This document shows, piece after piece, positions 1-10,160 of a stretch of 64,000 nt of DNA. The notes beneath the pieces are model-generated. The model saw only the letters and a list, made by a program, of their open reading frames with translations. It was not told the origin of the DNA and searched no databases. The stretch is from Adiantum capillus-veneris (Eukaryota; Streptophyta; Polypodiopsida; Polypodiales; Pteridaceae), in the NCBI GenBank assembly GCA_014529385.2, contig CM043967.1:133108682-133172681 (forward strand), written 5' to 3'. Within the stretch, counting starts at the first letter, position 1. The number at the start of each line of letters is the position of its first letter. The position numbers were made by a program, and so were the translations under genes.

Positions 1-384
1 TTCAGGTAGGGTAACAAAAAAAAAACCTCATGTGCACAGAGATTAACTAACACTTGGTCACTTAGGGTAGGTTTAGAAAATTCCCTATTATGTGTAGAGT
101 TTACTCACACCACTTAAAGGGTATATAAATGTAAATTAAACGAGTCTTATTCATGTGTAAAGTGAAATCTCACACTAAAAAAGAACTTTTAAGATGTAAA
201 TAACAATACATTATTAAATGTTTATGTTTGTGACATTGTAGATGTTTGTTGATTTTGAAATAAGAAAGCAATAGTCATGGTTTGATTTTTAAATAGAGGA
301 GCAATGATTTGTATAGATTGAAACTAATTTGAGGTATAATGCTGATAATTATTCTGCTATGCTTACAAACTTCTTTGCAATATT
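1..384. other. AT-rich sequence, no gene seen
   Basis: No reading frame, repeat or terminal structure was recognised here. It lies just upstream of the hAT remnant and could be its decayed 5' part, but nothing in the sequence shows that. Confidence 0.4.
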
Positions 385-1180
385 GTGAAAGGATATGAGT
401 GGAGCTATGTAGCTGAATTGATAACAAGAAAGACCTCATCGAGGTTGAGGTGTAAGTCTTATGGCCACAAATTTAGCGAGAATGCACACATAATAGAGGA
501 ACATGTGTTCAAAATCCCTGGAAGTGTCCTAGCTTGAAAAAAAACCCCAAAAGGTATCGCTTAAAAACTTCCTATATGGGCGCTCAATGCTAAGAGAATA
601 CGTGCCAAAGAAAAACAAAGGTTGGTTTAGAAGTACTTAATTATTCAGCTAGAGGAATGTGGAGATGACTTTTGAAGATGAAATAAGCTAGTCCCCCCCG
701 TGTGTGCAGAAGGGGGTGAACAATGCTACCACCTTATTACTACATAAAATCAATCATTTGGTGCTTCAAACCCTACACCTATACATCCCATTTTAAAGGA
801 TGCAGTGTAGCACCAAGTGGTGGTAAAACAAGCGTATAGTATTGGTACTTTACATCAAGTATTTGACAAACAGTGGTTGCTTGAGCTGCATCTCAAGTGG
901 ACTCAATCCTTTGTCACTTGTTGTTGAATCCCCTTTGATGTAATCCGTAATCCTATCTTAAAAAATACTTTGATGAGTATAGTGAACGAAAGATTTTTGG
1001 GACTTGATTACAACAGGATGAAAACAAAATATTAAGATAAAGTCAAAGCTTCAACATAGAGTATTTTCAATTGTATAGTGCCTTCAGTAGTTGTGGATGT
1101 ACAATTTCTCTTGACGGATGGACAAATTGTCAAAAAAAAACCCTTAATAACTGTGATGTGTTTGTCCTAGGGGATCCATT
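385..1180 (+). pseudogene. hAT-superfamily transposase remnant (BED finger plus DUF659)
   Basis: Reading the plus strand around 391-537 gives a BED-finger-like stretch: WSYV, then C-x2-Y where C-x2-C is expected, then FSENAH with an H-x4-H pair, followed by FKIPGS, matching the usual hLL-KIPG segment of plant BED transposases. Around 950-1180 a second stretch reads FDVIRNP, YNRMKTKY, GCTISLDGWTN and then, after a frameshift in an A-run, a PLITVMC-like segment, which follows the DUF659 order of plant hAT transposases. Stops and frameshifts separate the parts, so this is a dead fragment. The dimerisation (hATC) region is absent, and sequence beyond 1200 belongs to another element. The assignment rests on motif order read by eye. 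Confidence 0.6.
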
Positions 1181-1204
1181 TTCACTCCCAATTCTTTTTG
1201 GATT

Positions 1205-1519
1205 TCAGAGACTAGGTTGCAAAGAAGCCTGATCCATCTTTTCCTTGCAATCTGTAGGCAAAGGCAGTGCCACTGGTTTCATCTTCTTTGCTATAGTCTT
1301 GTACTTTGTCTCCACGTGCACTTCTAAATCTTTTTGCACGTTGAAGCACTCCTCATCTTTGAAAGACTGAATGATCCTATACATGTCCACAGAAGCTACT
1401 TTTACTAGGTCATTTCCTTGCTGAAACCTAGAACCTGTTATAGGATTGAGATCACCCATAGTGTCTACAAAAGAAACCTCTTCAAAAATACCTGAAATGT
1501 ACGTGCCTTCATCTAGCAA
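1205..1519 (-). pseudogene. Pre-reverse-transcriptase spacer of Ty3/gypsy pol
   Basis: The 104-codon frame reads DLEVHVETKYKTIAKKMKPV, then PLPTDCKEKM and QASLQPSL. This resembles the spacer that precedes reverse transcriptase in the same plant Ty3/gypsy group (KYKTVARKVKP, LQPSLR). It ends at the truncation point of the element, so RT itself is not in the window. Confidence 0.5.
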
Positions 1520-1701
1520 ATCATTGTTTTTGTATTTTCTCTATACACTATTTACATATTGTTTTTGTCCTTTCTTTGAATCTCCAAGCATTGTAAAAGA
1601 TATTGATCCATCCTTTGCTACTAGGGCACCTGTAGAAAAAGCTTCCTCTCCCTTTGGATCAGGTGAGAATCTTTTTCTTCCTGTACCACTGCACTCCCGC
1701 T

Positions 1702-2302
1702 TTACAATGGTACTTGGCCAAAACACCTCATCTCCCTTTGATCTCGAAACTCCTTGCTTGATTTTGGTAGAGAATGGTCCCTTAAGCTATCCCAATTTCT
1801 CTCATGGTCAACGGACACTGTCAAGAATTGAACAGCTCGTTTTCCATCTTTGCTTTTTACCCTAGCATAGGCAGATCCATCATCCAATATTTTTGTCTCC
1901 ATTCGCATTGTGGTGATGTGTGGTTGTCCAAGGATTAGAGGATAGCTTGAAAGAAATTTTGCTCACCTTTCACATCCCCTATGGTTACAATAACATTTGG
2001 AAAATCACCATAAAGATTCCTGGATGAATTTTTTGTTGTCCTAATCATCCACCCATGGTCACTATTGATTGTCCAATTTCCCTTCATATAGAGACTCTTG
2101 GACATGAGGTTAACTATCAAGGCCACATAAGGCTCCTCAAGATCTCCCAGCTTAAGTAAGGTTTTTGTTGTAGCTCTTGCCCAATGGTTTCTAGAATAGT
2201 GGCTCTTATGAGTGTCTTTGTCTTCATCTTCATCTTCAAATTTAACATGTCTATTTTTGTCTCCCGAAAATTGGTAGTAGCTTGCAACATTCCCATCTTC
2301 AT
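1702..2302 (-). pseudogene. Degenerate retropepsin-like aspartic protease
   Basis: Minus-strand frames read TTKTLLKLGDLEEPYVALIV followed by NLMSKSLYMKGNW, DHGWMIRTTKN, YGDFPNVIVTIGDV and EQNFFQ, which matches the protease of this Ty3/gypsy group almost throughout. The catalytic DHGSE/DSGSE block expected between VALI and NLMSK is missing, and the flanks are joined in frame. A later frame (1702-1908) gives ILDDGSAYARVKSKDG and TVSVDHERNW, probably the region after the protease. The enzyme is inactive as read. Confidence 0.6.
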
Positions 2303-2347
2303 CTCTTTGTTGTGATGTGTCTTTGAAGCACTCTCTTCAACCTTTGA

Positions 2348-3142
2348 CTAGATAGACTCCCATAAAGTTTGTTGCTTCCTTCTTATATCAATGATTTCGT
2401 CATGGAACTCTCTCTTTGCAATGCCAAGGACTTCTCCCAATGTAAACTCCACCTTGCTATTAAAGATCCTTTCCTCTAAAACTTTCTTTAAATCTATGGC
2501 AGCTTCAATACCTGATTGTATCTTGTATGACAAGCTTTTTCCCTTGCTCTTTTCTTTATCTTGCTTCTCCTTTGGTGCAGCATCTCTCATTGATACTTCT
2601 TGTGATGGAGGCTCCCTTGACATGGGCTCTTGAGAGGGACCCAGATCCTTTCTTCCTCCACCTCTAGTAGCCCTCTTTGAGGGGCCTTCATCCCACTTTT
2701 CTCTCCTGCGTTTTTCTTCAACAAGTGCCTTGTTGCCTCGACACTTTGCAATGTAGGCATGCACTAACAAGGCATCTACAGGTTCAGTCCACCCAATCTC
2801 AAGACAAATACAATCTCCAGCTTCATGTAAGATTTCTTTAATCAACGTTCCCTTCATAGCTAACTCCATCATAGATGGCCAGACATCTTCACCATCCTCA
2901 CTCACGTCTTCAATAGTCTTTGACCCTTTGAGCATGAATTGACCAATCTTTAAGCCAAATGCTACTGCTTTAACCATTAAGATAGCATGACTAGTTGACA
3001 TGTCCTCTTCATCCCTCCTTTGCCAAAGTTGGTCGCTAAGTTTCACTAAGATGTATCTTTCCTTCTTTGAAGAAGACAAGATCTTTACACAAGGTATATT
3101 TGAAGCTTTCACAATCCCTTCTTCGATGGTCTGGGTTATCAC
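2348..3142 (-). pseudogene. Ty3/gypsy gag-protease linker region
   Basis: A 264-codon open stretch. Residues about 150-205 are highly charged (EKRRREKW, EKSKGKSLSYKIQSGIEAA), followed by VEFTLGEVLGIAKREFHDEIID, a block typical of this plant Ty3/gypsy group just before the retropepsin domain. It overlaps the end of the knuckle-bearing frame in a different phase, so a frameshift separates the two. No catalytic motif is present. It was probably part of one gag-pol polyprotein with its neighbours. Confidence 0.55.
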
Positions 3143-3467
3143 ACCATATGCACCTATTTACAAATCCCTCTCTGTTTTGAGGTCTTTGACTTGATGCATG
3201 TCTAGATGTTTGCCCCTTTTCCTCAAGCTTTTCTAGCTTTAATTGCAGCTCGTGTATGCCCTTCACAAGTTCTTCAATCATAGATCTATCATCCATAGAA
3301 TCTACAATAGCAGGTTTTGATTGCTTCTTAGTAATAGTAGAAACTGAAGAACCATTGTTCACCACCATCTTGTCTCTTCTGTGTTGTTTTTTTGCCGACA
3401 GGGAGACTACATCTTGTACATCATTCCACCTTGTCTTTAAACCTTTCTCCGTATCTTTCTCTTCCAA
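3036..3467 (-). pseudogene. Ty3/gypsy gag fragment with CCHC zinc knuckle
   Basis: The frame carries a coiled, charged segment (MIEELVKGIHELQLKLEKLEEK) around residues 82-105 and then CIWCDNPDHRRRDC, a C-x2-C-x4-H-x4-C nucleic-acid-binding knuckle, followed by VFFKEGKIHL. This is the nucleocapsid end of gag. Upstream the frame is disturbed by an 83-bp tandem duplication. It continues in another frame into the 2348-3142 segment. Confidence 0.65.
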
Positions 3468-3597
3468 GAGAAGCTCTAACTTTTCTTTGATTTCTTTTCC
3501 CTCAGCTTTAACTTTGTCTTTAAACCTTGCTCCGTATCTTTCTCTTCCAAGAGAAAGTGTACGGTCCAGCTGGGAAGGTGCAGAACCTCTGGCTGTG
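3432..3597. repeat. 83-bp tandem duplication in gag
   Basis: The segment beginning TGTCTTTAAACC at 3432 is repeated beginning at 3515, with only a base or two of difference over the CTCCGTATCTTTCTCTTCC core. The 83-bp period is not a multiple of three, so the duplication shifts the gag reading frame. Confidence 0.8.
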
Positions 3598-3600
3598 AGA

Positions 3601-4940
3601 GTTTGTGATGAGAGTCACAAACACTTTAAGATAAAGTTTTTATTGAAAATCAACAACTCTCTTTCTAAATATGACTTAAAATCTAAGAGCGATCATGACA
3701 AGACAATCACAAACCCTCTCCCCTATTATTCTTGGAAATTGCTAGTTTGCGTAGACGAGTTCGTGATGAAATGATCACCAATTCACATCCAAATCTACTT
3801 CAAAAGAGAAATTAAGAACACTAAACTTTCAGCCATGAAACTTCAACTCTCATGGAAGCACAAATTTCAATCATGACCCAAACCTGTTTCATGGTATCGT
3901 GTAGCCTTGCGCCCCCAATTACATAGTCGTAACATCAAAGAGCTGAAAGGAATACACGAGCTTCCACCTTCATGGCCACCATTTTCAGAGATTTAGGAGC
4001 TTCTAAAGTGAAACCCACACACCATTTTGATAAGGGGAAACCCTAATTCACTCCCTCACAAGCTCAAATACAAGATTGCGAAGAGGCGAGACTACCACAC
4101 ACATAAATTGGGCATCCATGGAGGCAATTGCACAATAGAGAAAAATTGCTGGTTTTTTTTGAAAAAATCAGACCTCTTTCTCTTTCCCATGTCATTCTCA
4201 GCTGATGTGTCAATTTCTAGGCCCATTTTCCACTTTGGACCAAAATTAGGCCATTTTTAGGTCATTTTTAACCCAAAAAATGCCATTTTTGATGCGAAAA
4301 ATCGCAAACAGAGTCAGAAAAATCCCTAAATTTGTGGAATCACCTGCATAAGCATAAAAGGCATAGATATGCATCATTTTTTTATCAATATACCATTTCA
4401 AATCACTTTCCATGCAATTCTGCAATGGTGGCTATTAGCTGCTATTTTCGGCAGTTTTTGCCCGCATTAGTTTCTTTATAGACGAGATAAGTATGCCACC
4501 ATGAAACACTTGGAATGTGTACACTATCAAACCAAATTATAAATCTTATCAAGTGGAAAAGCATGCAAAGGTGCCACATCCAGGGCCATGATTCCACGGA
4601 TAGATATGCACATGATAGCGACCACAGTAGCCTCTTTAGCATATATCACAATATTTACATTATTGATTTTGTTTCCATGCATTGAGAACTCTCAAAAGTG
4701 AGATGAATTTTCTTATTTCACACTATGTACATGCCACCGAACAACAATTTTTCTTTGTGTGGACGATGGGGGAGGGATGGAGTGCTTTTGATGGTGCTCA
4801 TCACCATGTAGTGTCACCACCGCTAACATCTCATTACGATGAAATACTTACTCTCCTAGCTACTAGCACACGATGTGCATGCAGTGCTTGAGCCAAAGAA
4901 AATGATCAATCATCTCTCAACCTCTGATCTCACTCAACTA

Positions 4941-4943
<3 letters not shown>
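3601..4943. other. Non-coding sequence of unknown origin
   Basis: About 1.3 kb without a convincing reading frame. It may include leader or LTR of the Ty3/gypsy fragment to its left, but no TG...CA ends, primer-binding site or second copy was found in the window to prove this. A short AT-rich stretch near 4200-4310 has several GCCATTTTT-like words. Confidence 0.4.
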
Positions 4944-5039
<96 letters not shown>

Positions 5040-5040
5040 G
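4944..5040. repeat. (CT)n microsatellite
   Basis: Almost pure CT dinucleotide repeat of about 97 bp with a single T interruption near 5018. A shorter C-run plus CT tract follows at about 5083-5103. Serine-leucine or arginine-glutamate repeats in translated frames here are artefacts of the repeat. Confidence 0.95.
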
Positions 5041-5253
5041 TCAAGAGGCATCCACACACACCCAATCACCCTCCAACCCCCCTTCCCCCCCCCTCTCTCT
5101 CTCTTTTTCTCGTGCCACCATCCAAACATATCTCCATCTCTACCCCTCAATGACCCCCCCACTTACCTGTGCATGCCTCACACAGCCACCAATCATAGAC
5201 CCTTTGTGGTACTTTTAATTTTCTCTCTCTATCCCTTGTTTGCAATTGACAAC

Positions 5254-5414
5254 CGCTAGAGCTATATATACCAACCCCTATGTTATATATAGCAAGGAGT
5301 CCCCACTATATATGTGTACTTAGTGTGTGCTCTACGCACACTTTGGGGATCGCATATGATGGTGTCGTCTCTCTTTCCTCTCGTCTACCTGTGCTCTCTC
5401 CCTCCGATTCAACA
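5254..5414 (+). repeat. 5' LTR of coding-poor element 1
   Basis: Matches 7893-8053 along its length, including GCTATATATAGCAAGGAGT and CTCTCCCTCCGATTCAACA. The TATATATA stretch near 5264 is a plausible TATA element. The first nine bases diverge from TGTTGGAGC. Confidence 0.8.
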
Positions 5415-5426
5415 TGGTATCAGAGC
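5415..5426 (+). other. Primer-binding site, initiator-Met tRNA
   Basis: TGGTATCAGAGC directly abuts the CAACA end of the 5' LTR, the canonical plant copia arrangement. Confidence 0.85.
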
Positions 5427-6327
5427 ATGGACTTCATCCATAGAGTAGAGTTTCTGTTGGCACTCCATGGGCTTCATGTCTACTTTAGTTATTCTCTCCT
5501 CAATAAGTAGCATTGTGTCTTGATGGATTCAAATACGCAAAGTTTTTGTTGGAGCTGCATATCTAAGGTTGTAAGCCTAAACTTAGCAAGCATTGATGTC
5601 CTCTCCTAGGGGTGATTGAACCTACTGCGAAGCTTTTAGGCACAGCTCCTGTTGTGAAGCTTTTATGCACACTTTTTTTTTGCGTACGTCTAATTTTCTC
5701 CTGTGGGAAATAGAACCTACTACAAAGCTTTTATGCACAACTTCTTTTGTGTATGTCTAATTTCCTATTGAGAAATCAAAAGAGAGAGTTGTTGCTCACT
5801 GTTAAAGGATGGTGTCTAAAGATAGAGGTTGCATCAGCCTGACAACGGAGGTAAAATCAAAGCCAGCTGAAGGCCCCCTTAAATGACGGTTGCATACCTC
5901 GCCATCAGTTACTTCAAAGATCCCATGTTCGATCCTCTAGGGAAGTGTTTGCTTTGCTGACGACATTAATTGGCGGGGTGCAATTAGATTGAAGTCGACA
6001 AACAAGGTGGGGGAGATATCAAGAGGCAACATACCGTGTGAAGCCATGCTTCAAATTGGCCAGTCCATAAGGGTATCAAGATCGCGTGGTGCCTTGCAAG
6101 GACTACGACAAATTTTCCTCGCCTTGTTCCTCTCTTCTGTCTCACAGATAATTTCCTCTATGGTGGCAGGCACTTCTAGTGTCTACATAGAAGAAGTACA
6201 ATATGCTTGGGGGAAAGATCTCGAGCGTTGATGAATTATGGGACAATTTTGAATCAGTTTCCTTAGAAATCTCACCGACCAAGCTTACTCAACTCCTGGA
6301 ATTTCCAGGTAGACTATAGAGGAAAGC

Positions 6328-6483
6328 ATGTGTCTTTTGATTCTTGTCAAAGCCTATCAAGTCAATGGGCACATGAAAGAGTGCCTAGACGCGCTTAACA
6401 TGGATCAGAGGCAGGTTCTAGTTGATCTTGACCCTTCCCTTTATGGCTTTACTGAAGAAGACCTTAACCTTCTAGGATCTTGA
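6328..6483 (+). other. Small ORF (51 codons) inside coding-poor element, function unknown
   Basis: An ATG-initiated frame contains LVDLDPSLYGFTEEDLNLLG. TEEDLNLLG resembles the TEEDLKELG core of SAM domains, and after a frameshift the downstream DNA reads SSKDKIRKIW, which could match the C-terminal helix of the same fold. The stretch is short and broken, and the resemblance may be chance. If real, it would be a captured host exon fragment. Confidence 0.2.
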
Positions 6484-6959
6484 ATGACTCGGATGCATCA
6501 TCCGATCTAGCAAAGACAAGATCCGTAAGATCTGGAGATCAAGATTCTTCAAAATCTATGATGTATTGCACTAATTAGAAGAACTAAATCTGATTACACT
6601 CTCACCATCATTGAACATGGTTCATGGCAGTGATATTGCATCTAGAATATGGTCGCAGCCTCTAACCGGATATTATGATTGACAACAAATCGGACAGACA
6701 GATGACAGGCAGAAGGTATAATAAGCTGGTAGTACCTACTTCAATTATTGATCACAAAGTGACTGCAATATATTCAAAATCAAGTCCTCGATCTAGGTGA
6801 TACATTTCAAAGATGTACAAATGGGATTTTCAAAGATATACAATTTTGAACTATGAGGAGGCCTCTAAGCGAGATAAGGATCCATCTATACTCTTGATGT
6901 TGGAGATGGTACCCGACACTGGTTTTGGCTTTACTCTTGATGTGGAAGGTTATATCTAG

Positions 6960-7170
6960 ATATACTCTTGATATTAGAGGTGATACCCGACCATGGTTTA
7001 CTCTTGATGTCGGAGGTTTACATCATGTTCAATCCGACTGTACATGACGAAGTTAAAGGTCATTTCTAGGTATACTCTTGATATTGGAGGTGGTACTGGG
7101 CCATGGTTTACTGTTGATGTCGGAGGTTACATCGTGTTTAATCTGACTATACATGACGAAGTTAAAGGTA
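6960..7170. repeat. 112-bp tandem repeat in coding-poor element
   Basis: The unit starting TATACTCTTGATATTAGAGG at 6960 recurs at 7072 (TATACTCTTGATATTGGAGG) and includes GATGTCGGAGGTT and ACATGACGAAGTTAAAGGT in both copies. Partial further copies lie upstream from about 6888. Confidence 0.75.
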
Positions 7171-7892
7171 CATCTCTCGGAGGTTTATTATTATCATATC
7201 CTATTTCTATCTGTTGGTGTTGGACATTTTCGTCTGGACTTTGATGTTCAATTCTTCGACGAACGTATCTTTTGTCATGCCAAAGTTATTTTTTATGTCG
7301 TGGACAATTTCATGATGGCATGATATGTGACACCATGATGATTAAAATAAGTTGTCTCGTCTCATCAAAGACTTATGATATGGCTAGGCTACAATTTTTT
7401 CATCCCTTCATCATATTAGTCTATGTCAATAGCCATATTTACTCATTTACATCAATGGATGTATTTATGTGCAGGCCTTGTGTTTTGACAATACGTTTAT
7501 TTCTCTGTCGTATTCAGAGTGGCGTAGCGAACCGTCTCTAAGGACAATGTGATGTGATTATTTCTAACCTTCACATTTTAATATGTTTCTTGACTTGATG
7601 TTTACAGGATAAAAGTCACATCAAGCAGCATATACATGGACACAAAAGCATTGAAGCTCAAAGATATTGAAGAATTTGCATCACTCAGTTGTATATATAG
7701 GGATATTAAACTTGCAAAGACGCTTAAAGGAGCACATTGTATATTATGGAGTGATGTAGCTCCTCGAAAATGATTTTTGTAAACTTTGATAATTGTTAAT
7801 ATAACAATGCATGTATATGGTGTTGTGGGTTTTTTCCTTGTACCCCCAAGGGTTTTTTCATCCACAGTTAGGGACTCCTATTTGAGTGGGGG

Positions 7893-8053
7893 TGTTGGAG
7901 CTATAAATACCAACCCCTATGCTATATATAGCAAGGAGTCTCCACTATATATGTGTACTTAGTGTGTGCTCTACACACACTTTGGGGAGAGCATATGATG
8001 GTGTCATCTCTCTTTCCTCTCGTGTACTTGCGCTCTCTCCCTCCGATTCAACA
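7893..8053 (+). repeat. 3' LTR of coding-poor element 1
   Basis: TGTTGGAGC...TTCAACA, preceded by the polypurine tract TTGAGTGGGGG at 7882-7892. It contains TATAAATA near 7903. It ends exactly where copia element C sequence (TAACTCACAAACTC) begins. Confidence 0.85.
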
Positions 8054-8446
8054 TAACTCACAAACTCTTAAGAAACATATTTTCCTCCATTGTCACTACG
8101 AAGCTTCTTGAGGCAACGACCAGTTTGAAGTTTCGCAACCTTGTGGAATTGTTTGAAAATCGATAAGGCCTCAGATTTTTGTCTAGGTAGAAATACAGCC
8201 GTATACCGTGAGAAATCATCAATGAAGGTAATGAAGTAGCGATATTGTGATCTCGAAGAAGGTAGAGGTCCACATATATCAGTATGAACAAGATCCAATA
8301 TGTCATGAGAATGAGATATATTTGAGAGAGGAAAGGGCTTACGCTTATGTTTCCCAAAAGCACAAAACTCACAAATTCCCATCTAGGGATGAGCTTTAAG
8401 ATCCATGCCATAAACTACATCACGAAGTTGAAGATCAAGGATTTTT
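8054..8446 (-). pseudogene. Copia integrase fragment (element C)
   Basis: The frame reads MGICEFCAFGKHKRKPF, HSHDILDLVHTDICGPL, YRYFITFIDDFSRY and LKKLRSDNGGKYVS. These are the end of the zinc-binding region (C-x2-C of the HHCC finger), the first catalytic aspartate (HTDICGP) and the second (RSDNGG) of a copia integrase. The catalytic glutamate region is absent because the element stops at 8054. It aligns with 52620-52936 of element A. Confidence 0.75.
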
Positions 8447-9070
8447 TATAAATCAGCACGAACAAATGAATGATGCCATACTTTGCAATCATGATCACTT
8501 GCAAGTGTGACAACATTTGCTACAGCATCATTAAGAGAGAGTTCAAACAAATTACCCTTTTGAGAAGCAGTGGCTATAGTTTGTCCATCTTTCTCAATTT
8601 GGCATTTGATATGATCCAACAAAGAGATCAAGATCAACAAGTCTAGCAACTGAAAGAAGATTACATTGAAGATCTGGTACATGTAATACTCCTTGCAAAA
8701 TTCGAGTAGAAGAAGATAAGGTACCAAGATATAAATCTCCAATACCCTTTACTTGACAATTCGTATCAACAACAAGATAAAAAACACGTTGAACCGGTAG
8801 TGGAGGGTAGTTATGGAGACACTTAGACTGATATGTCATATTTCCTGTGGCACCAAATGGCAATAAAAAGTGATCCATCAAGTACATCAAGTATTCTGTC
8901 TGGAGCAACTGAACATAGGATGCATCTTGTTTCGGGCACAATATTGTTTCGATGTTCAGTAGCATAAGATCTATTATGATCTGTGTCAAATCGACGCTTA
9001 TAGCACATATGAGTGGGATGATTAGATCGTCCACATAATTCACAAGAAGAAGAATCTCTAGATAAACATG
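8446..9070 (-). pseudogene. Copia protease and pre-integrase fragment (element C)
   Basis: Frames give GATGNMTYQSKCLHNYPPLP, VKGIGDLYLGTLSSSTRILQ, GVLHVPDLQCNLLSVARLVD and, near 8450-8590, NLFELSLNDAVANV and DHDCKVWHHSF. These are the copia retropepsin and the GAG-pre-integrase motif. The D-S-G of the active site is altered (the sequence reads LPFGATGN). Several frameshifts break the segment. It aligns with 52120-52560 of element A without large gaps. Confidence 0.7.
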
Positions 9071-9075
9071 GTTGT

Positions 9076-9871
9076 TGTTGAGCTATATACCATGATGATT
9101 ATATAAAAAGAGTGTCTTTGATGCCATGGAGAGTTCCATGATTCCATGGTACGTGACACCATAATGATTACATAAAAAGAACGTCTTTGATGCCATGGTA
9201 TGTGACACCATGATGATTACATAATTTGAATTCGTTTGGGCCCCATCTCATTTATTTTATGTTGACATTGTATATCTGTGTGCACATGTGATTTGCATCG
9301 ACATTACATTTGTTTCTATGCCGTCTCCAGAGCGACGTCGCGAACTGTCTCCAAGGACAATGTGATGTGGTTATTTCTAACCTTCATATTTTGATATGTT
9401 TCTTGAGTTGATGTTGTTTACAGAATTTAAATCACATCAAGCAGTATGTACGAGGGCTCAAGGATATTGAAGTTGCTCTACCAAAGAATTTGCAGTAGTT
9501 CAATCGTCTATACCTTGGATTATATGAAGACCCTTGAAAGGGCACATTGTTAAACAGGAGTGATGTAGCTCCTTTGAACATTGTAAATGTACATTTGAAA
9601 TATTTTAATATAACGGTGGGTATATATAGAATTGTGGGTTTTTCCCTTGAGCCCCCAAGGGCTTTTTCATCCACAGTTAGGGACCTTCATTTGAGTGGGA
9701 GTGTTGAGCTATATATAGTGTCTCTATATATATCACCCTAGTCCCCTCTATATAAACTCATCTTGTGTAGTCATTGGACACACTTTTGGGGTTCTCAGTT
9801 CTGGAGTCGTCTCTCTCTCTCTCCGCCTCTCGTGTTCTCTCATATCTCTCTTCCTCCCTAGCTAGTCAACA
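9076..9871 (+). mobile_element. Coding-poor LTR element, copy 2 (internally deleted)
   Basis: A 796-bp insert bounded by the 5-bp duplication GTTGT (9071-9075 and 9872-9876). It begins TGTTGAGCTATATA and ends AGTCAACA. The 3' LTR is complete (9702-9871) and preceded by the purine tract TTGAGTGGGAG; the 5' LTR is reduced to its first 14 or so bases, joined to late interior sequence. The interior (9300-9470) resembles 7500-7660 of copy 1, sharing AAGGACAATGTGATGTG and ATCACATCAAGCAG. The uninterrupted target is seen in copia element A near 49190-49210, confirming a clean insertion. No coding capacity. Confidence 0.85.
9702..9871 (+). repeat. 3' LTR of coding-poor element 2
   Basis: About 170 bp from TGTTGAGCTATATATAGTG to CTAGTCAACA. 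It is related to, but clearly diverged from, the LTR of copy 1, sharing GGACACACTTTTGGGG-like and CTCTCCGCCTCTCGTG-like segments. Confidence 0.7.
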
Positions 9872-10160
9872 GTTGTTTAGTGATAATATTGTGTTCTTCA
9901 TTATATTGACGTGCCCAAAAATCATCTTCAATATGGACATTTCTGTTGCAATAAGAACATTGCTTATTAGAAAATTTAGGACGAGAGAAAATATTATCGC
10001 GACGGCCACCTCTGCGGTTTTCTCATTAAAATGGACACCTTTGAGCATAAAAAGCATGTTCCATCTGTTGTGACTAATTCCCTCTTGTAAAATCATAGTT
10101 GTATCATGACCAGCATTAAGTTCTTCTTGACGTTGAGAGTATTCAATCAAAGACACGCAG
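9872..10160 (-). pseudogene. Copia gag fragment with zinc knuckle (element C)
   Basis: Reading leftward from 10160: MSLIEYSQRQEELNAGHDTT, then GVHFNEKT-type frames and, at about 9910-9960, CSYCNRNVHIEDDFW, a CCHC knuckle whose glycine and last cysteine are changed (G to V, C to F). Element A has the intact equivalent CSYCNRNGHTEDDC. The segment joins a leader ORF directly because most of gag has been deleted. Confidence 0.7.

Larger units (their letters stand above)
1203..3600 (-). mobile_element. Truncated Ty3/gypsy retrotransposon fragment (gag to pre-RT)
   Basis: A minus-strand stretch holds, in order, gag with a CCHC knuckle, a gag-protease linker, a degenerate retropepsin and the spacer before reverse transcriptase. 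The fragment stops at about 1203, just after the LQPSL spacer motif, so reverse transcriptase, RNase H and integrase are missing. No LTR or primer-binding site was recognised on the right side. The family is the plant group whose protease normally reads DHGSEINLMSK followed by GKWPI and NHGW. Frameshifts are frequent and no product is expected. Confidence 0.7.
5254..8053 (+). mobile_element. Coding-poor LTR retrotransposon (LARD/TRIM-like), copy 1
   Basis: Two direct repeats of about 161 bp (5254-5414 and 7893-8053) bound a 2.48-kb interior. The 5' repeat is followed at once by TGGTATCAGAGC, the initiator-Met primer-binding site. The 3' repeat is preceded by the purine tract TTGAGTGGGGG. The 3' LTR has the TGTTG...CAACA ends typical of copia-type LTRs; the first bases of the 5' LTR have decayed. 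No gag or pol motif was found inside, so the element must have relied on enzymes from another element. The right flank is copia element C but the left flank is not, so any target duplication is lost. Confidence 0.8.

Noticed and set aside
4875-5162. Long Ser-Leu and Arg-Glu repeat proteins on both strands
   Set aside because: They are translations of the (CT)n microsatellite and carry no other signal.
5989-6231. 80-codon ORF in the coding-poor element as a gene
   Set aside because: No similarity recognised, no conserved copy in the window, and it lies in decayed interior sequence.
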